Assembly: GCF_021869535.1 (NCBI RefSeq)
Contig: NW_026262668.1
Span: 139,921,635-139,985,634, forward strand
DNA from: Mytilus californianus
Taxonomy: Eukaryota; Mollusca; Bivalvia; Mytilida; Mytilidae
DNA length: 64,000 bases
Direction: 5' to 3'
In this document: positions 53,833-64,000 of the stretch, one piece after another
How positions within the stretch are numbered: position 1 is the stretch's first letter
How the letters are laid out: each line of letters opens with the position of its first letter
Position numbers and translations under genes: made by a program
The notes under the pieces: model-generated
Database searches by the model: none
What the model was told of the DNA's origin: nothing
Seen by the model: only the letters and a program-made list of their open reading frames with translations

Positions 53833-54882
53833 GTTTGGTATTTTTAAGATATAGATATTTTGAAAGTCCTGATTTTTATATGTTATTTATGTAAGTGGAA
53901 TAGGTTTAAACATCACTTCTTTTTATTAACATGATTACAATGCATAGTTTTTAACATGATTATTATAATTCTATTTAATATTATAATGATATCATTTTAT
54001 GCTGTTTACCTCAAATTTCGTTATCTTTCGTTGAGCAAATTTTTGTTACTTTTAGTTGCTTATTATGAATTAGTAAGAAAATTTGTTTAAGTTGAGGTAT
54101 TCAGTTGCATGAGGTCATCAATTAGCTTCATTTTAATCAAGATGTTCTTCAACCTGCTTTGCTTTTTCTGTCTTCATAATGCATGAAAGCTTAACAGATT
54201 TCATTTGCAAAGAATGTAATTAGTGGTCAGCTGGTCAGTTAGATCATGAATAATGCTGTCATTGCCACACAAAAAATGTTGTGAATTTTAAATTCTGTTT
54301 ATTTTCTTTTAATTTATTCTTTTTATTTATTTTGACCATCACCATTTATAATTCAAGGTTTTTATTTATTTTGACCATCACCATTTATAATTCAAGGTTT
54401 GTTAATGTTTAGCTATAGTTTATTTACAGTTTTGTTTTTTGACCGTCATTTTTATAAAATTTCCCCAGAATAACTAAGGTATTGTTAAAATACAAGTTTA
54501 TTTTCTTTGTTTTTACATGTAATGACATTTTTTTATTAGTGCAATAATATTGAAGATGCAAATGTTGACATTTTTATTATTGTATATATTGTTGAAATGG
54601 TAGGCATCATCATATAAAATATCATTTACTAAAACCAAAGCTGTCATTCTGTACATAGTCATTATTGTGTATACTTATTTAATTTGTTTGAATGACACAA
54701 AAATACTATTAATGATCAAAAAGTATCAAACCTACAAAGTTGACTAAATATCAGTGATGTCTGCTGAATGTTACTGAAAAAGACAAGTGTTGTTTGGAGG
54801 CACAGAAATCATATCTACAATATCTCTATTGTTTTTGTTCTTTTTGTATATTTACACCATTTTTTAAGCTGAAGGTTTAGTA

Positions 54883-54894
54883 AATAAAAATAAA
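54883..54894 (+). terminator. distal double polyadenylation signal
   Basis: Two consecutive AATAAA hexamers (54883-54888 and 54889-54894) are followed within 30 bp by TG- and T-rich sequence, the classical arrangement. This is the likeliest main 3' end of the gene. Confidence 0.6.
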
Positions 54895-54910
54895 ACTTGG
54901 ACATGTGTAT

Positions 54911-56639
54911 TATTATTTTTCAAATTTTTTTCCTAAAAATTTGTGAATTTTGGGATGAATTCAAATCCCTTTCTGTTGACAGAATAATCACAGACATACA
55001 GAAAGATAAAAATAGAACTTTACATTTTAAACTGTTAACTGTTTTTAGATATTAACATTTTAAAGTGTTCTGAACTCTTTAATTTCTTTTAGATAGTTAA
55101 CATTTTTAATTGCTAAATGTTTTAATGACATAAAGTAAACATTGTTACACACTGTAAGATAGTTATTATCATTTAAAACTGTTATCATTCTTACATATTG
55201 TTACCAGTTTTGACATGCTGGCATTTAGTCAACATTGTAAACAAGCATGATATGTTTAAAATTGTCCCAGAGTCATTTTCTTTTCATATCCCCTCAATGG
55301 ACAGGGGTTGAAAATAGCAGGAGTTGTGGTGATGTGGTTCAGTTTTGGGCCCTTTATAGCTTGCTGTTCGGTGTGAGCCAAGGCTCCGTGTTGAAGGCCT
55401 TACTTTGACCAATAATGGTTTACTTTTACAAATTGTGACTTGGATGGAGAATTGTCTTATTGGCACTTATACCACATCTTCTATATCTATATAAAGTCAG
55501 CTACATATATCAAAGGTCAGACTCACTTTATAGAACCAGTTTTAAAGGGACCTGGATCAGGATCAGTGACTTCCTCTATTTTCAGCTCCTGACAGGTTGC
55601 ATTATTAAGGTTTTTTTTTTTGGAAAGTTTTTTATCAGTGCAGTCACACCTTTAAAGGGATGTTTTCAATATTGATATATTTTTCTTTCTGTTTTAAGTT
55701 GGTATGAATTTTGAATATTTTAGCTAATCAATAGAAACCACTTTCTAGTATAATTAAAATTTATATTAATCGACAAATTTAGTTTAAGTTATGCAGATTA
55801 TTGTTTTCACTGTTTAAAACCTTAAATAAAATGATCACTTTGTAATATTATTAAATCACAGTTTCACAATCCTGTAGATGGGAACAAAAACCTTTGAAGA
55901 CAATTCTTGTAACAGTGTTTTAACAGCCTTTAATATGCAGTTATTTACTGTCAAAAATAATTGCTAGATAAAGTAAACGATTATCCTTCAGGAATTTGTG
56001 GGAATCCTGAATTAAGTATAATTTTGAGATCCAACTCGCCAAAATTTATTGTGTAATGCAAAAAAGTTTTTTTTCTGTAAATGTTTGATCCAAATTTAGC
56101 TTTTATATTTTTGATTCAATTTATTCATTCAGTTTTGTGAAAAAAAGTAATTATCTTTTATAGTGAAAGACATGTATGTTTATGTAGAGGACAAATCATT
56201 GGTACATTTGTATAAAAAATAATCTTTTTAGGTTTGATAAGTGCATTAATTGGCATTGCCAGGCCAATATATTAGTATCCACACTCGGTTTTGTCTGGTC
56301 TCCTGTATCAACACACTTACTGATAGTAAATTGTACCAGTTTATATAGATTAAAGTTACTAGCAAATTGTGTTAATGTCACTGACTCACATCTAACACAG
56401 AATTTGTGAAAAATGGTTCAATAATATTACAGGGTGTGTTTGATTATTGTTGCATTTTATTTGATTACCGAAAGTCTTCCTATTGTTTTAAATATTATTT
56501 AGTTTATCTTGTTAAATCATTAAAAACTTTGTTGTATATGAAATTTTAACATACATGTAAAAGAAAGAAGAGGAAAGTTAATAAAATACTAAACAGTATT
56601 CAAGTTATGTCTTATTTTTCAGCAGAAAAAAGACCTTAT
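54911..56639. other. intergenic, AT-rich; reverse family D fragment at 55330-55495
   Basis: GCCCTTTATAGCTTGCTGTT, TGTTGAAGGCCTTACTTTGA and TTGTCTTATTGGCACTTATA CCACATCTTC form the reverse complement of the family D start. Otherwise nothing recognised. Confidence 0.55.
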
Positions 56640-59600
56640 GCACCACTTTTTAGCTAACTTTGCCTAAAGGGCTAGCGGTAGCTATTGCCTTCACTTGGGT
56701 TCTATCTTCTGCTAAAGGGCCAGTGTGATCTGTTACCTTCACTTGGGTTCTGTCTTATGCCTAAAGGGCCAAAGTGAGCTTTTGCCGTCATTTGGGTTCT
56801 ATCTTCTGCCTAAAAGGCCAGTGTGTGCTATTGCCTTCACTTGGGTTCTATCGTCTGCGTAAAGGGCCAGTGTGAGCTTTTGCCTTCACTTGGGTTTCAT
56901 CTTATGCCTAAAGGGCCAGCGTGAGCTTTTGCCTTCACTTGGGTTCTATCGTCTGCCTGAAGGGCCAGTATGAGCTTTTACCTTCACTTGGGTTCTATCT
57001 TCTGTCTAAAGGGCCAGTATGAGCTATTGCCTTCACTTGGGTTTCATCTTATGCCTAAAGGGCGAGCGTGAGCTTTTGCCTTCACTTGGGTTCTATCGTC
57101 TGTGTAAAGGGCCAGTGTGATCTGTTACCTTCACTTGGGTTCTATCTTATGCCTAAAGGGCCAGCGTGAGCTTTTGCCTTCACTTGGGTTCTATCGTCTG
57201 CCTAAAGGGCCAGCATGAGCTTTTGCCTTCACTTGGGTTCTATCATCTGCCAAAAGGGCCAGTGTGAGCTATTGCCTTCACTTGTGTTCTATCTTTTGCC
57301 TAAAGGGCCAGTATGAGCTATTGCCGTCACTTGGGTTCTATTGTTTGCATAAAGGGCCAGTGTTAGCTATTGCCTTCACTTGGGTTCTATCTTCTGCCTT
57401 CGAAGGGCCAGTGTGAGTTATTGCTTTCACTTGGGTTCTATCGTCTGCCTAATGGGCAGTTTGATCTTTTGCCTTCACTTGGGTTCTATCTTATGCCTAA
57501 AAGGCCAGTGTGAGCTATTGCCTTCATTTGGGTTCTATCCTCTGCCTAAAGGGCCAGTTTGGTCTACTAGTATTGCTATCACTTGGGTTCGATTGTCTGC
57601 CTAAAGGTAGTTTGATCTATTTCTTTCACTTGGGTTCTATCTTCTGCCTAAAGGACCAGTATAATCTATTACCTTCACTTAGGTTCTATCTTTTGCCTAA
57701 AGGGCCAGTATGAGCTATTGCCTTCACTTGGCTTCTAGCTTTTGCCTAAAGGGTCAGCGTGAGCTATTGCCTTCACTTGGGTTCTTTCTTCTGCCCAAAA
57801 GGCCAGTGTGAGCTATTGCCTTCACTTGGGTTCTATCTTCTACCCAAAGGGCCATTGTGAGCTATTGCCTTCACTTGGGTTCTATCTTCTGCCTAAAGGG
57901 CCAGTGTGAGCTATTTCCTTCACTTGTGTTTTATCTTCTACCCAAAGGGCCATTGTGAGTTATTGCCTTCACTTGGGTCCTATCTTCTGCCTAAAGGGCC
58001 AGTGTGAGCTATTGCCTTCACTTGGGTTTTTTTCTTCTGCCTAAAGGGCCAGCATGAGCTTTTGCCTTCACTTGGGTTCTATCGTCTGCCTAAAGGGCCA
58101 GTGTGATCTATTACCTTCACTTGGGTTTTATCTTTTGCCTAAAGGGCCAGCGTGAGCTTTTGCCATCACTTGGGTTCTAGCTTTTGCCTAAAGGGCCAGC
58201 ATGAGCTTTTGCCTTCACTTGGGTTCTATCTTCTGCCTTAAGGGCTAGTGTGAGCTATTGCCTTCACTTGGGTTCAATCGTCTGCCTAAATGGCCAGTGT
58301 GAGCTATTACCTTCACTTGGTCTTGGGTTCTATCGTCTGCTTAAAGGGCCAGTATGAGCTATTGCCTTCACATAGGTTCTAGCTTTTGCCTAAAGGGCCA
58401 GCGTGAGCTATTGCCTTCACTTGGGTTCTAGCTTTTGCCTAAAGGGCCAGCGTGAGCTTTTGCCTTCACTTGGGTTCGATGTCTGCCTCAAGGACCAGTT
58501 TGATCTATTACTTTCACTTGGGTTCTATCTTCTGCCGAAAGGACCAGTTTGATCTATGTCTTTCACTTGGGTTCTATCTTCTACCTAAAGGGCCAGTATG
58601 ATCTATGTCTTTCACTTGGGTTCTATCGTCTGCCTAAAGGGCCAGTGTGTGCTATTGCCTTCACTTGGGTTCTATCGTCTGCCTAAAAGACCAGTGTGAG
58701 CTTTTTCCTTCACTTGAGTTATATCGTCTGCCTAAAGATCCATTGTGAGCTATTCCCTTCACTTGGGTGCTATCTTCTGCCTAAAGGGCCAGTTTGATCT
58801 AGTTCTTTCACTTGGGTTCTATCGTCTGCCTAAAGGGCAAGTTTGGTCTACTAGTATTGCCTCCACTTGGATTAGATCGTCTACCTAAAGGGCCAGTTTG
58901 GTCTATTTCTTTCACTTGGGTTCTATCTTCTGCCTAAAGGGCCAGTGTGAGCTATTGCCTTTACTTGGGTTCTATCTTCTGCTTTTAAGGGCCAGTGTGA
59001 GCTATTGCCTCCACTTGGGTTCTATCTTCTGCCTAAAGGAGCAGTGTGAGCTATTTCCTTCACTTGTGTTCTATCTTCTGCCTTAAAGGGCCAGTGTGAG
59101 CTATTTCCTTCACTTGGGTTCTATCGTCTGCCTAAAGGGCCAGTGTGAGCTATTGCTGTCACTCCCGTTCTATTGTCTGCATAAGGGGCCAGTGTCAGCT
59201 TTTGCCTTCACATGGGTTCTATCTTCTACCTAAAAGACCAGTGTGAGCTATTGCCTTCACTTGGGTTCTATCGTCTGCCTAAAGGGCCAATGTGAGCTAT
59301 ATCCTTCACTTGGGTTCTATCTTCTGCATAAAGGACCAGTGTGAGCTTTTGCCTTCACTTGTGTTCTATCTTCTACCCAAAGGACCAGTGTGAGCTATTG
59401 CCTTCACTTGGGTGTTATCTTCTGCCTAATGGGCCAGTGTGAGCTATTGCATTCACTTGGGTTCTATCTTCTGCCTTTAAGGGCCAGTGTGTGCTTTTGC
59501 CTTTACTTGGGTTCGATCTTCTGCCTAAAGGGCCAGTGTGAGCTATTTCCTTCACTTGAGTTCTATCGTCTGCCTAAAGATCCATTGTGAGCTATTCCCT

Positions 59601-60060
59601 TCACTTGGGTGCTATCTTCTGCCTAAAGGGCCAGTTTAGTCTAGTTCTTTCTCTTGGGTTCTATCGTCTGCCTAAAGGGCAAGTTTGGTCTACTAGTATT
59701 GCCTCCACTTGGATTAGATCGTCTACCTAAAGGGCCAGTTTGGTCTATTTCTTTCTCTTGGGTTCTATCTTCTTCCTAAAGGGCCAGTGTGAGCTATTGC
59801 CTTCACTTGGGTTCTATCTTCTGCTTTTAAGGGCCAGTGTGAGCTATTGCCTTCACTTGGGTTCTATCTTCTGCCTAAAGGACCAGTGTGAGCCATTTCC
59901 TTCACTTGTGTTCTATCTTCTGCCTTTAAGGGCCAGTGTGAGCTATTTCCTTCACTTGGGTTCTATCTTCTGCCTAAAGGGCCAGTGTGAGCTATTGCCT
60001 TCACTTGGGTTCAATCTTCTGCCTAAAGGGCCAGTGTGAGCATTGCCGTCACTTTTCATT
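56640..60060. repeat. 49-bp minisatellite, ~70 copies, derived from family A 5' end
   Basis: Unit GCCTAAAGGGCCAGTGTGAG CTATTGCCTTCACTTGGGTTCTATCTTCT, moderately diverged, with a variant containing GGTCTACTAGTATTGC at 57554, 58848 and 59689. Blocks around 58740-59110 and 59580-59960 are near-copies of each other, implying large internal duplication. Confidence 0.93.
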
Positions 60061-60905
60061 CTATCATTTTCATCCTTAACTTTAACAAAAATCTTCTCTG
60101 AATCTGCTTGGCTAATTCAAACCAAACTTGGTCAAATATTTATTCTTAAAAAATTATCTGATGATCCTGCCTGTCATGCATATGACTGGCATGACTAAAA
60201 GTAGAAAAGTGGGGAGTATTTGCCCTTAAATGATTATTTTTTTCATGTTTTTGTGTTTTTACATATTATCTTGAAATTTTTAATAGAAAAATAGAAGTTT
60301 TATTGGCAGAACAGATGTACAAATCAAATACAAATAAGTCAACATGACAGAAATTGTCAGTAGAATCCGTATAGAAGTTATTGCCCTTAAATGACAATTT
60401 TTACCTTTTTTTTTTTGTGTTTTTGCCTTTTATCTTGAAAACTGTAACATATTGCTATTTTTTGTTGCAACAAAGATCAACAAGAAAAGATCTAAAAAGT
60501 TAACATGGCTGAAATTGTCAGTCTTCTCATTATTGGAGTTATTGCCCTTACTGACGATTTATGCCTCCTTATTTTGCATATTTGTATATTTATTTTGAAA
60601 ACTAAAATAATCAGCAAGACCAGATCTGCAAGAAGGTCAGCATAGATGAAATTTTCAGTTGTCTTCTACTGAACTTCTTATTGGAGTTATTGCCCTTAAA
60701 TGAACATGTTTAACCTTTTTTTTGTGTTTTGGAGAAAAAAACTTTAGAAGATAGAGAGAAACTGTAAACAAAAAAATTATCAACAAAAAAGAGATTTGAG
60801 TCATGAATCATATGCTAGTATACAACGTTGGAGGAGTGTTCATTATTGAAGATGCACATAGATCAAAGTGAGCGACACATGCTCTATAGAGCCTTTTGTT
60901 TCTGT
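60061..60905 (+). mobile_element. body and 3' end of the family A element carrying the 49-bp array
   Basis: The last array unit runs into TTAACTTTAACAAAAATCTT CTCTGAA and TTCAAACCAAACTTGGTC, then units with ATTGCCCTTAAATGA, and the end AGTGAGCGACACATGCTCTA TAGAGCC, as in the copy at 2994-4148. Confidence 0.72.
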
Positions 60906-62460
60906 AATGCTTCTATCTATTAGCGTCATATCATAAGAAGTTAAGGATCAAGCCGGTTTGGGTTTTGTTCCGGTTGAGTGGTATTTGCTAAGTTTGGGCC
61001 CTTTGAAAAAGAAAAATGCTTTAAAATCACACGTTTTTTACACTTTTTCCCTATAATGCTTGACAATTGATAGATATTTTGTATGCAGTCATATTATAAA
61101 AGATTTTTCGCGAAATTGTGGCCCTTTGAAATTGAAACTATTTCAAAATCTCAGTTTACCTCATTTTAGCATACCTGACCCATAGGGCCATGTCAGCTAT
61201 CGCCATCATTCGGTGTCCGTCCTTGTCTTTCGTGGTCGTTAAATTTTTCACAGATGTTCTCCTCTGAAACTACTGAACCAATTTTAATTTGAACTTGTGC
61301 TGAATGATCCATAGTGTATTTAGTATACAAGTCGTGTTTTTTTTTATCCAGTCAGTCAACAAATATGGCCACTGTGGCTAAAACTGTAATATACAGATAA
61401 AATACAGTAACTGTAAACTATTATAGAATATGACAGGGCAAAAATACTGATGCTAAGATATACATACCTTCTATTTGTCCCAAAATAATCAGATGACTAC
61501 TACATAAATGATCATCAATAAAATATCTACCAAAATACCACAATTGATCGAAATAATGGTAAAAATGAAAATAAAAATGGCATACTTTACCAGATGAACG
61601 ATTCAGGTTCTATGGAGCCTCCAAGTTGTTTCTGTAATGCATGAAGCAGTTAATTAGATTTCGTTAAATCGTCAAACCTGAGACTACTTTAACACATATA
61701 CAATAGCATCAGGTGCTAGAGATTTATTTTGAGTGTTGTTTCATTTGAATTTTTTTTTGTGGAGTGGTATTATCTTGTGAACTAGCACGTTAAAATTCAG
61801 TTCAGCGTGTTGGCCCAGTACAAAGCAGGGTTTATTTTCAGCTCACGTTAACACGTTCTTGTCTATAACATGCATTTGGACTTGCCACTTAGCGTTTAAT
61901 AGCCATCCATCATCATCCGTCTATCCGTCTGTCATTGTAAACGAAAGTTTAAACAAATTACTCCAACTCTACTTGGTCTAATGTAACCAAACTTAAATTG
62001 TTTTATGTAGAAACTAGATGAAATTATATATTTAAAAAATCAGCAAATCTAAGTATTTAGAAAATTTCAGAAAAATTTGACGACTTATAAAGGAATTGTG
62101 ACCCCTGTGATGTCCGTCAACAGCATTAACTTTTTTCAAAAGTTTCTTTTCTAACGACTGATCAGTTTTGAACCAAATTAGTGGGCAAGTTCCTTGGGTA
62201 TCTTGTTTATAAATTGTATCTGAGGTTCTGATTCACCAAGAAACATGACTGCGAATAATAGAACAAAGGGATCAAACTGCATTTGTCGGCTTATCGTGTA
62301 CCTCAAAACTATAAGAGATAGAGAAAATGTGGTTGGAAGTCAAAATGATGAGCATGATAAGATCTACAAAAGGGTCAGTTGGATGGTAATTGTTTATAAA
62401 CGTCTTGGAAACAGTGTTGCAACTGAAATGTATTTTTTGAAAGACTGAATCTTAATGGAT
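60906..62460. mobile_element. further family A copies and relics
   Basis: 61180-61633: GGCCATGTCAGCTATCGCCA to GGTTCTATGGAGCCTCCAAG. 61910-62440: GTCTATCCGTCTGTCATTGT, AACCAAACTTAAATTG and ACTATAAGAGATAGAG, a more decayed relative. The 67-codon frame at 62245-62448 lies in this relic and is not a gene. 60906-61170 shows no recognisable feature. Confidence 0.5.
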
Positions 62461-62883
62461 GTCACTTTGGTATCTCTTTCTGCCAAAATCTCTTTATTGA
62501 AGCTTAGACAAAAAGCACGGGCATTTGTCTCTGATTTTTATTTTTTTTTACGTATATAACTTTATTTAACATAAACGTATATTGGTAATAAAACAATTCA
62601 GGGACACTTTCTTGTGATTTATAATACCCGGATTGAAGACTAAGGAAGTGAAAGATATGCACTTCCATCTTGAAATTAACAAAAATGCAGGCAAGTTATT
62701 ACTTGGACATACATGATGATTTTTCAAGAGGCAAAAGTGTAGTAAACTACAAAATGATCATAACATGGTCATCACCATTTATGAAAGTTGTCATTAATTT
62801 GAAATTGTCTGAGGACTTATAAAATTTAATGCCCTTGATGCTCAATTGGCATTACGGGGATTTCAAAATGTTCAAGGTTTTTT

Positions 62884-63854
62884 TGTCTCGCCTTGACGGA
62901 GTCAAAAAGCGAGACATAGGTCTGCTGTTTCCGGCGTCGGCGGCGGCGGCGTCAACAATGCATTAGTTTCTGATTAGGTCTAGTTCATGGTTAACCACTA
63001 GTGGTAGGTCAATGATATTTGGTATGCAGTTGTATTAGCATTGGCACATCTCATTACCATGGAGATTATTTGGCCCCGCCCCCTCAGTCAAGGTCTATTG
63101 ACTTCGAAACTTTGCTTAGTTTACATGTATTAGTTTGTGATAAGGTCAGTTTATGGGGAACCACTAGTGATAGGTCAATGATATTTGGTATGGAGTTGTA
63201 TAAACATTGGCATATCTCATTTCAATGGAGATTATTTGGCCCCGCCCTCTCATTCATGGTCTATTGACCTTGAAACTTTTGCTTAGTTTTCATGTATTAG
63301 TTTGTGATTAAGTCAGTTTAAGGGGAACCGTTAGTGGTAGGTCAATGATAATTGGTATGCAGTTGTATAAGCATTAGCACATCTCATTTCCATGTAGAAT
63401 ATTTGGTCCTTACCCCTCAGTCATGGTCTATTGACTTTGAAACTTTTGCTTAGTTTACATGTATTAGTTTGTGATTAGGTCAGTTTAAGATGAACCACTA
63501 ATGTTAAGTCAATGATATTCGGTATGCAAATGTATTGGCATTTGCAAGTTTTATTTCCATGGAGATTATATAACCCCACCCCCTAATTATGGTTCATTGA
63601 CTTTGAAACTTTTACATAGTTTACAAGTTAATGTTTGTGTTTAGGTGTGTTTAAAGTGAACGACTTATGAAAAGTCAATGGTATTTGGTTAGCAGTTGTA
63701 TTAGCATTTGTACATCTCATTTCCATGGAGATTGTTTAGCCCCGTACCTTCAGTCATGGTTCATTGACATTGAATATTTGCATAACTTACATGTTAAAGT
63801 ATTGCTATTTTAGTTTCAACATTTGCATTATCAAAATAACAAATAGGCGAGACA
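62884..63854 (+). mobile_element. family C element, best copy, TGTCTCGCCT...AGGCGAGACA
   Basis: 10-bp perfect terminal inverted repeats (62884-62893 and 63845-63854). Then a GGCGTCGGCGGCGGCGGCGT tract and five to six ~160-bp units with TCAATGATATTTGGTATGCA, CATCTCATTTCCATGGAGAT and GGTCTATTGACTTTGAAACT. No open frame of note. Confidence 0.75.
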
Positions 63855-63920
63855 TATCTCTGTGTTAACAGTTTATTTTATTGTTTGTTTATATTTCCTA
63901 CCATCCATTTCTCCACTGAT

Positions 63921-64000
63921 TCAAAGAGAGTATGGTTGATACCTCGCCACGTGTTCATCTGCCTCACTCAATTCAAGAACCTCGTCAGTGGTTGTTTTGA
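63921..64000 (-). CDS. possible 3' end of another gene on the minus strand, weak
   Basis: On the minus strand an open frame enters from the right edge and ends at TGA (63921-63923). It reads TTTDEVLELSEADEHVARYQ PYSL, more protein-like in composition than the surrounding AT-rich DNA. Only ~25 codons are visible and I recognise no family, so this is a prompt to look at the next window rather than a firm call. Confidence 0.15.
   Translation of the reverse strand, partial: KTTTDEVLELSEADEHVARYQPYSL

Larger units (their letters stand above)
53719..54910 (+). other. ARHGAP21: 3' UTR of the ARHGAP21-like gene
   Basis: AT-rich, non-coding sequence after the stop codon. It contains a small tandem duplication at 54323-54400 (about 46 bp, TTTATTTATTTTGACCATCA). 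The end is inferred from clustered polyadenylation signals at 54883-54894. Confidence 0.6.

Noticed and set aside
62245..62448. 67-codon open frame
   Set aside because: Overlaps a decayed family A element (the ACTATAAGAGATAGAG core), so it is probably chance.

Overview
The window is animal nuclear DNA, most likely from a bivalve mollusc and probably a marine mussel. It is AT-rich, its genes carry introns, and it is crowded with short interspersed elements and tandem arrays. Several dispersed families look like ones I associate with mussel genomes, for example the segment at 50998-51660 about a two-strand 'TGGTATGATTGCCAATGAGA' motif and the elements ending in GAGCGACACAGGCTC. The species call is inference; no search was run.

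One gene dominates. Nineteen exons on the + strand (2493 to 53718) join in frame into 1,910 residues, with every intron GT-AG and all phases compatible. The order is PDZ domain, long disordered linker, PH domain, RhoGAP domain and long C-terminal tail. This matches the ARHGAP21/ARHGAP23 family (fly RhoGAP19D), GTPase-activating proteins for Cdc42/Rho that act at Golgi and junctional membranes. The start codon and first exon(s) lie upstream of the window. The 3' end is complete, with a stop at 53716-53718 and polyadenylation signals at 53827 and 54883-54894.

Layout: 1-2492 intron with three interspersed elements; 2493-16022 PDZ exons separated by 10 kb of back-to-back minisatellites; 16023-21321 intron and the 1.5-kb linker exon; 21322-36301 introns rich in transposon remnants (Tigger/pogo-like, piggyBac-like, nested inverted-repeat elements) and five small exons; 36302-41188 PH exons; 41189-49201 RhoGAP exons; 49202-53718 intron and large last exon; 53719-56640 3' UTR and intergenic DNA; 56640-60905 an element whose end has expanded into a 3.4-kb array; 60906-64000 further elements and a very weak hint of another gene on the minus strand at the right edge.

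Tandem arrays make up about a third of the window (roughly 21 kb by eye). The most unusual feature is that at six exon boundaries of this single gene the tandemly copied unit contains the splice site itself plus adjoining exon sequence: donor side at 2645, 33419 and 47943, acceptor side at 39243 (29 upstream copies), 44513 and 47088. Use of the copied sites I followed brings in a stop codon, so the arrays look like repeated decoy splice sites that could form poison isoforms. I saw no CRISPR array, viral gene or prokaryotic system.
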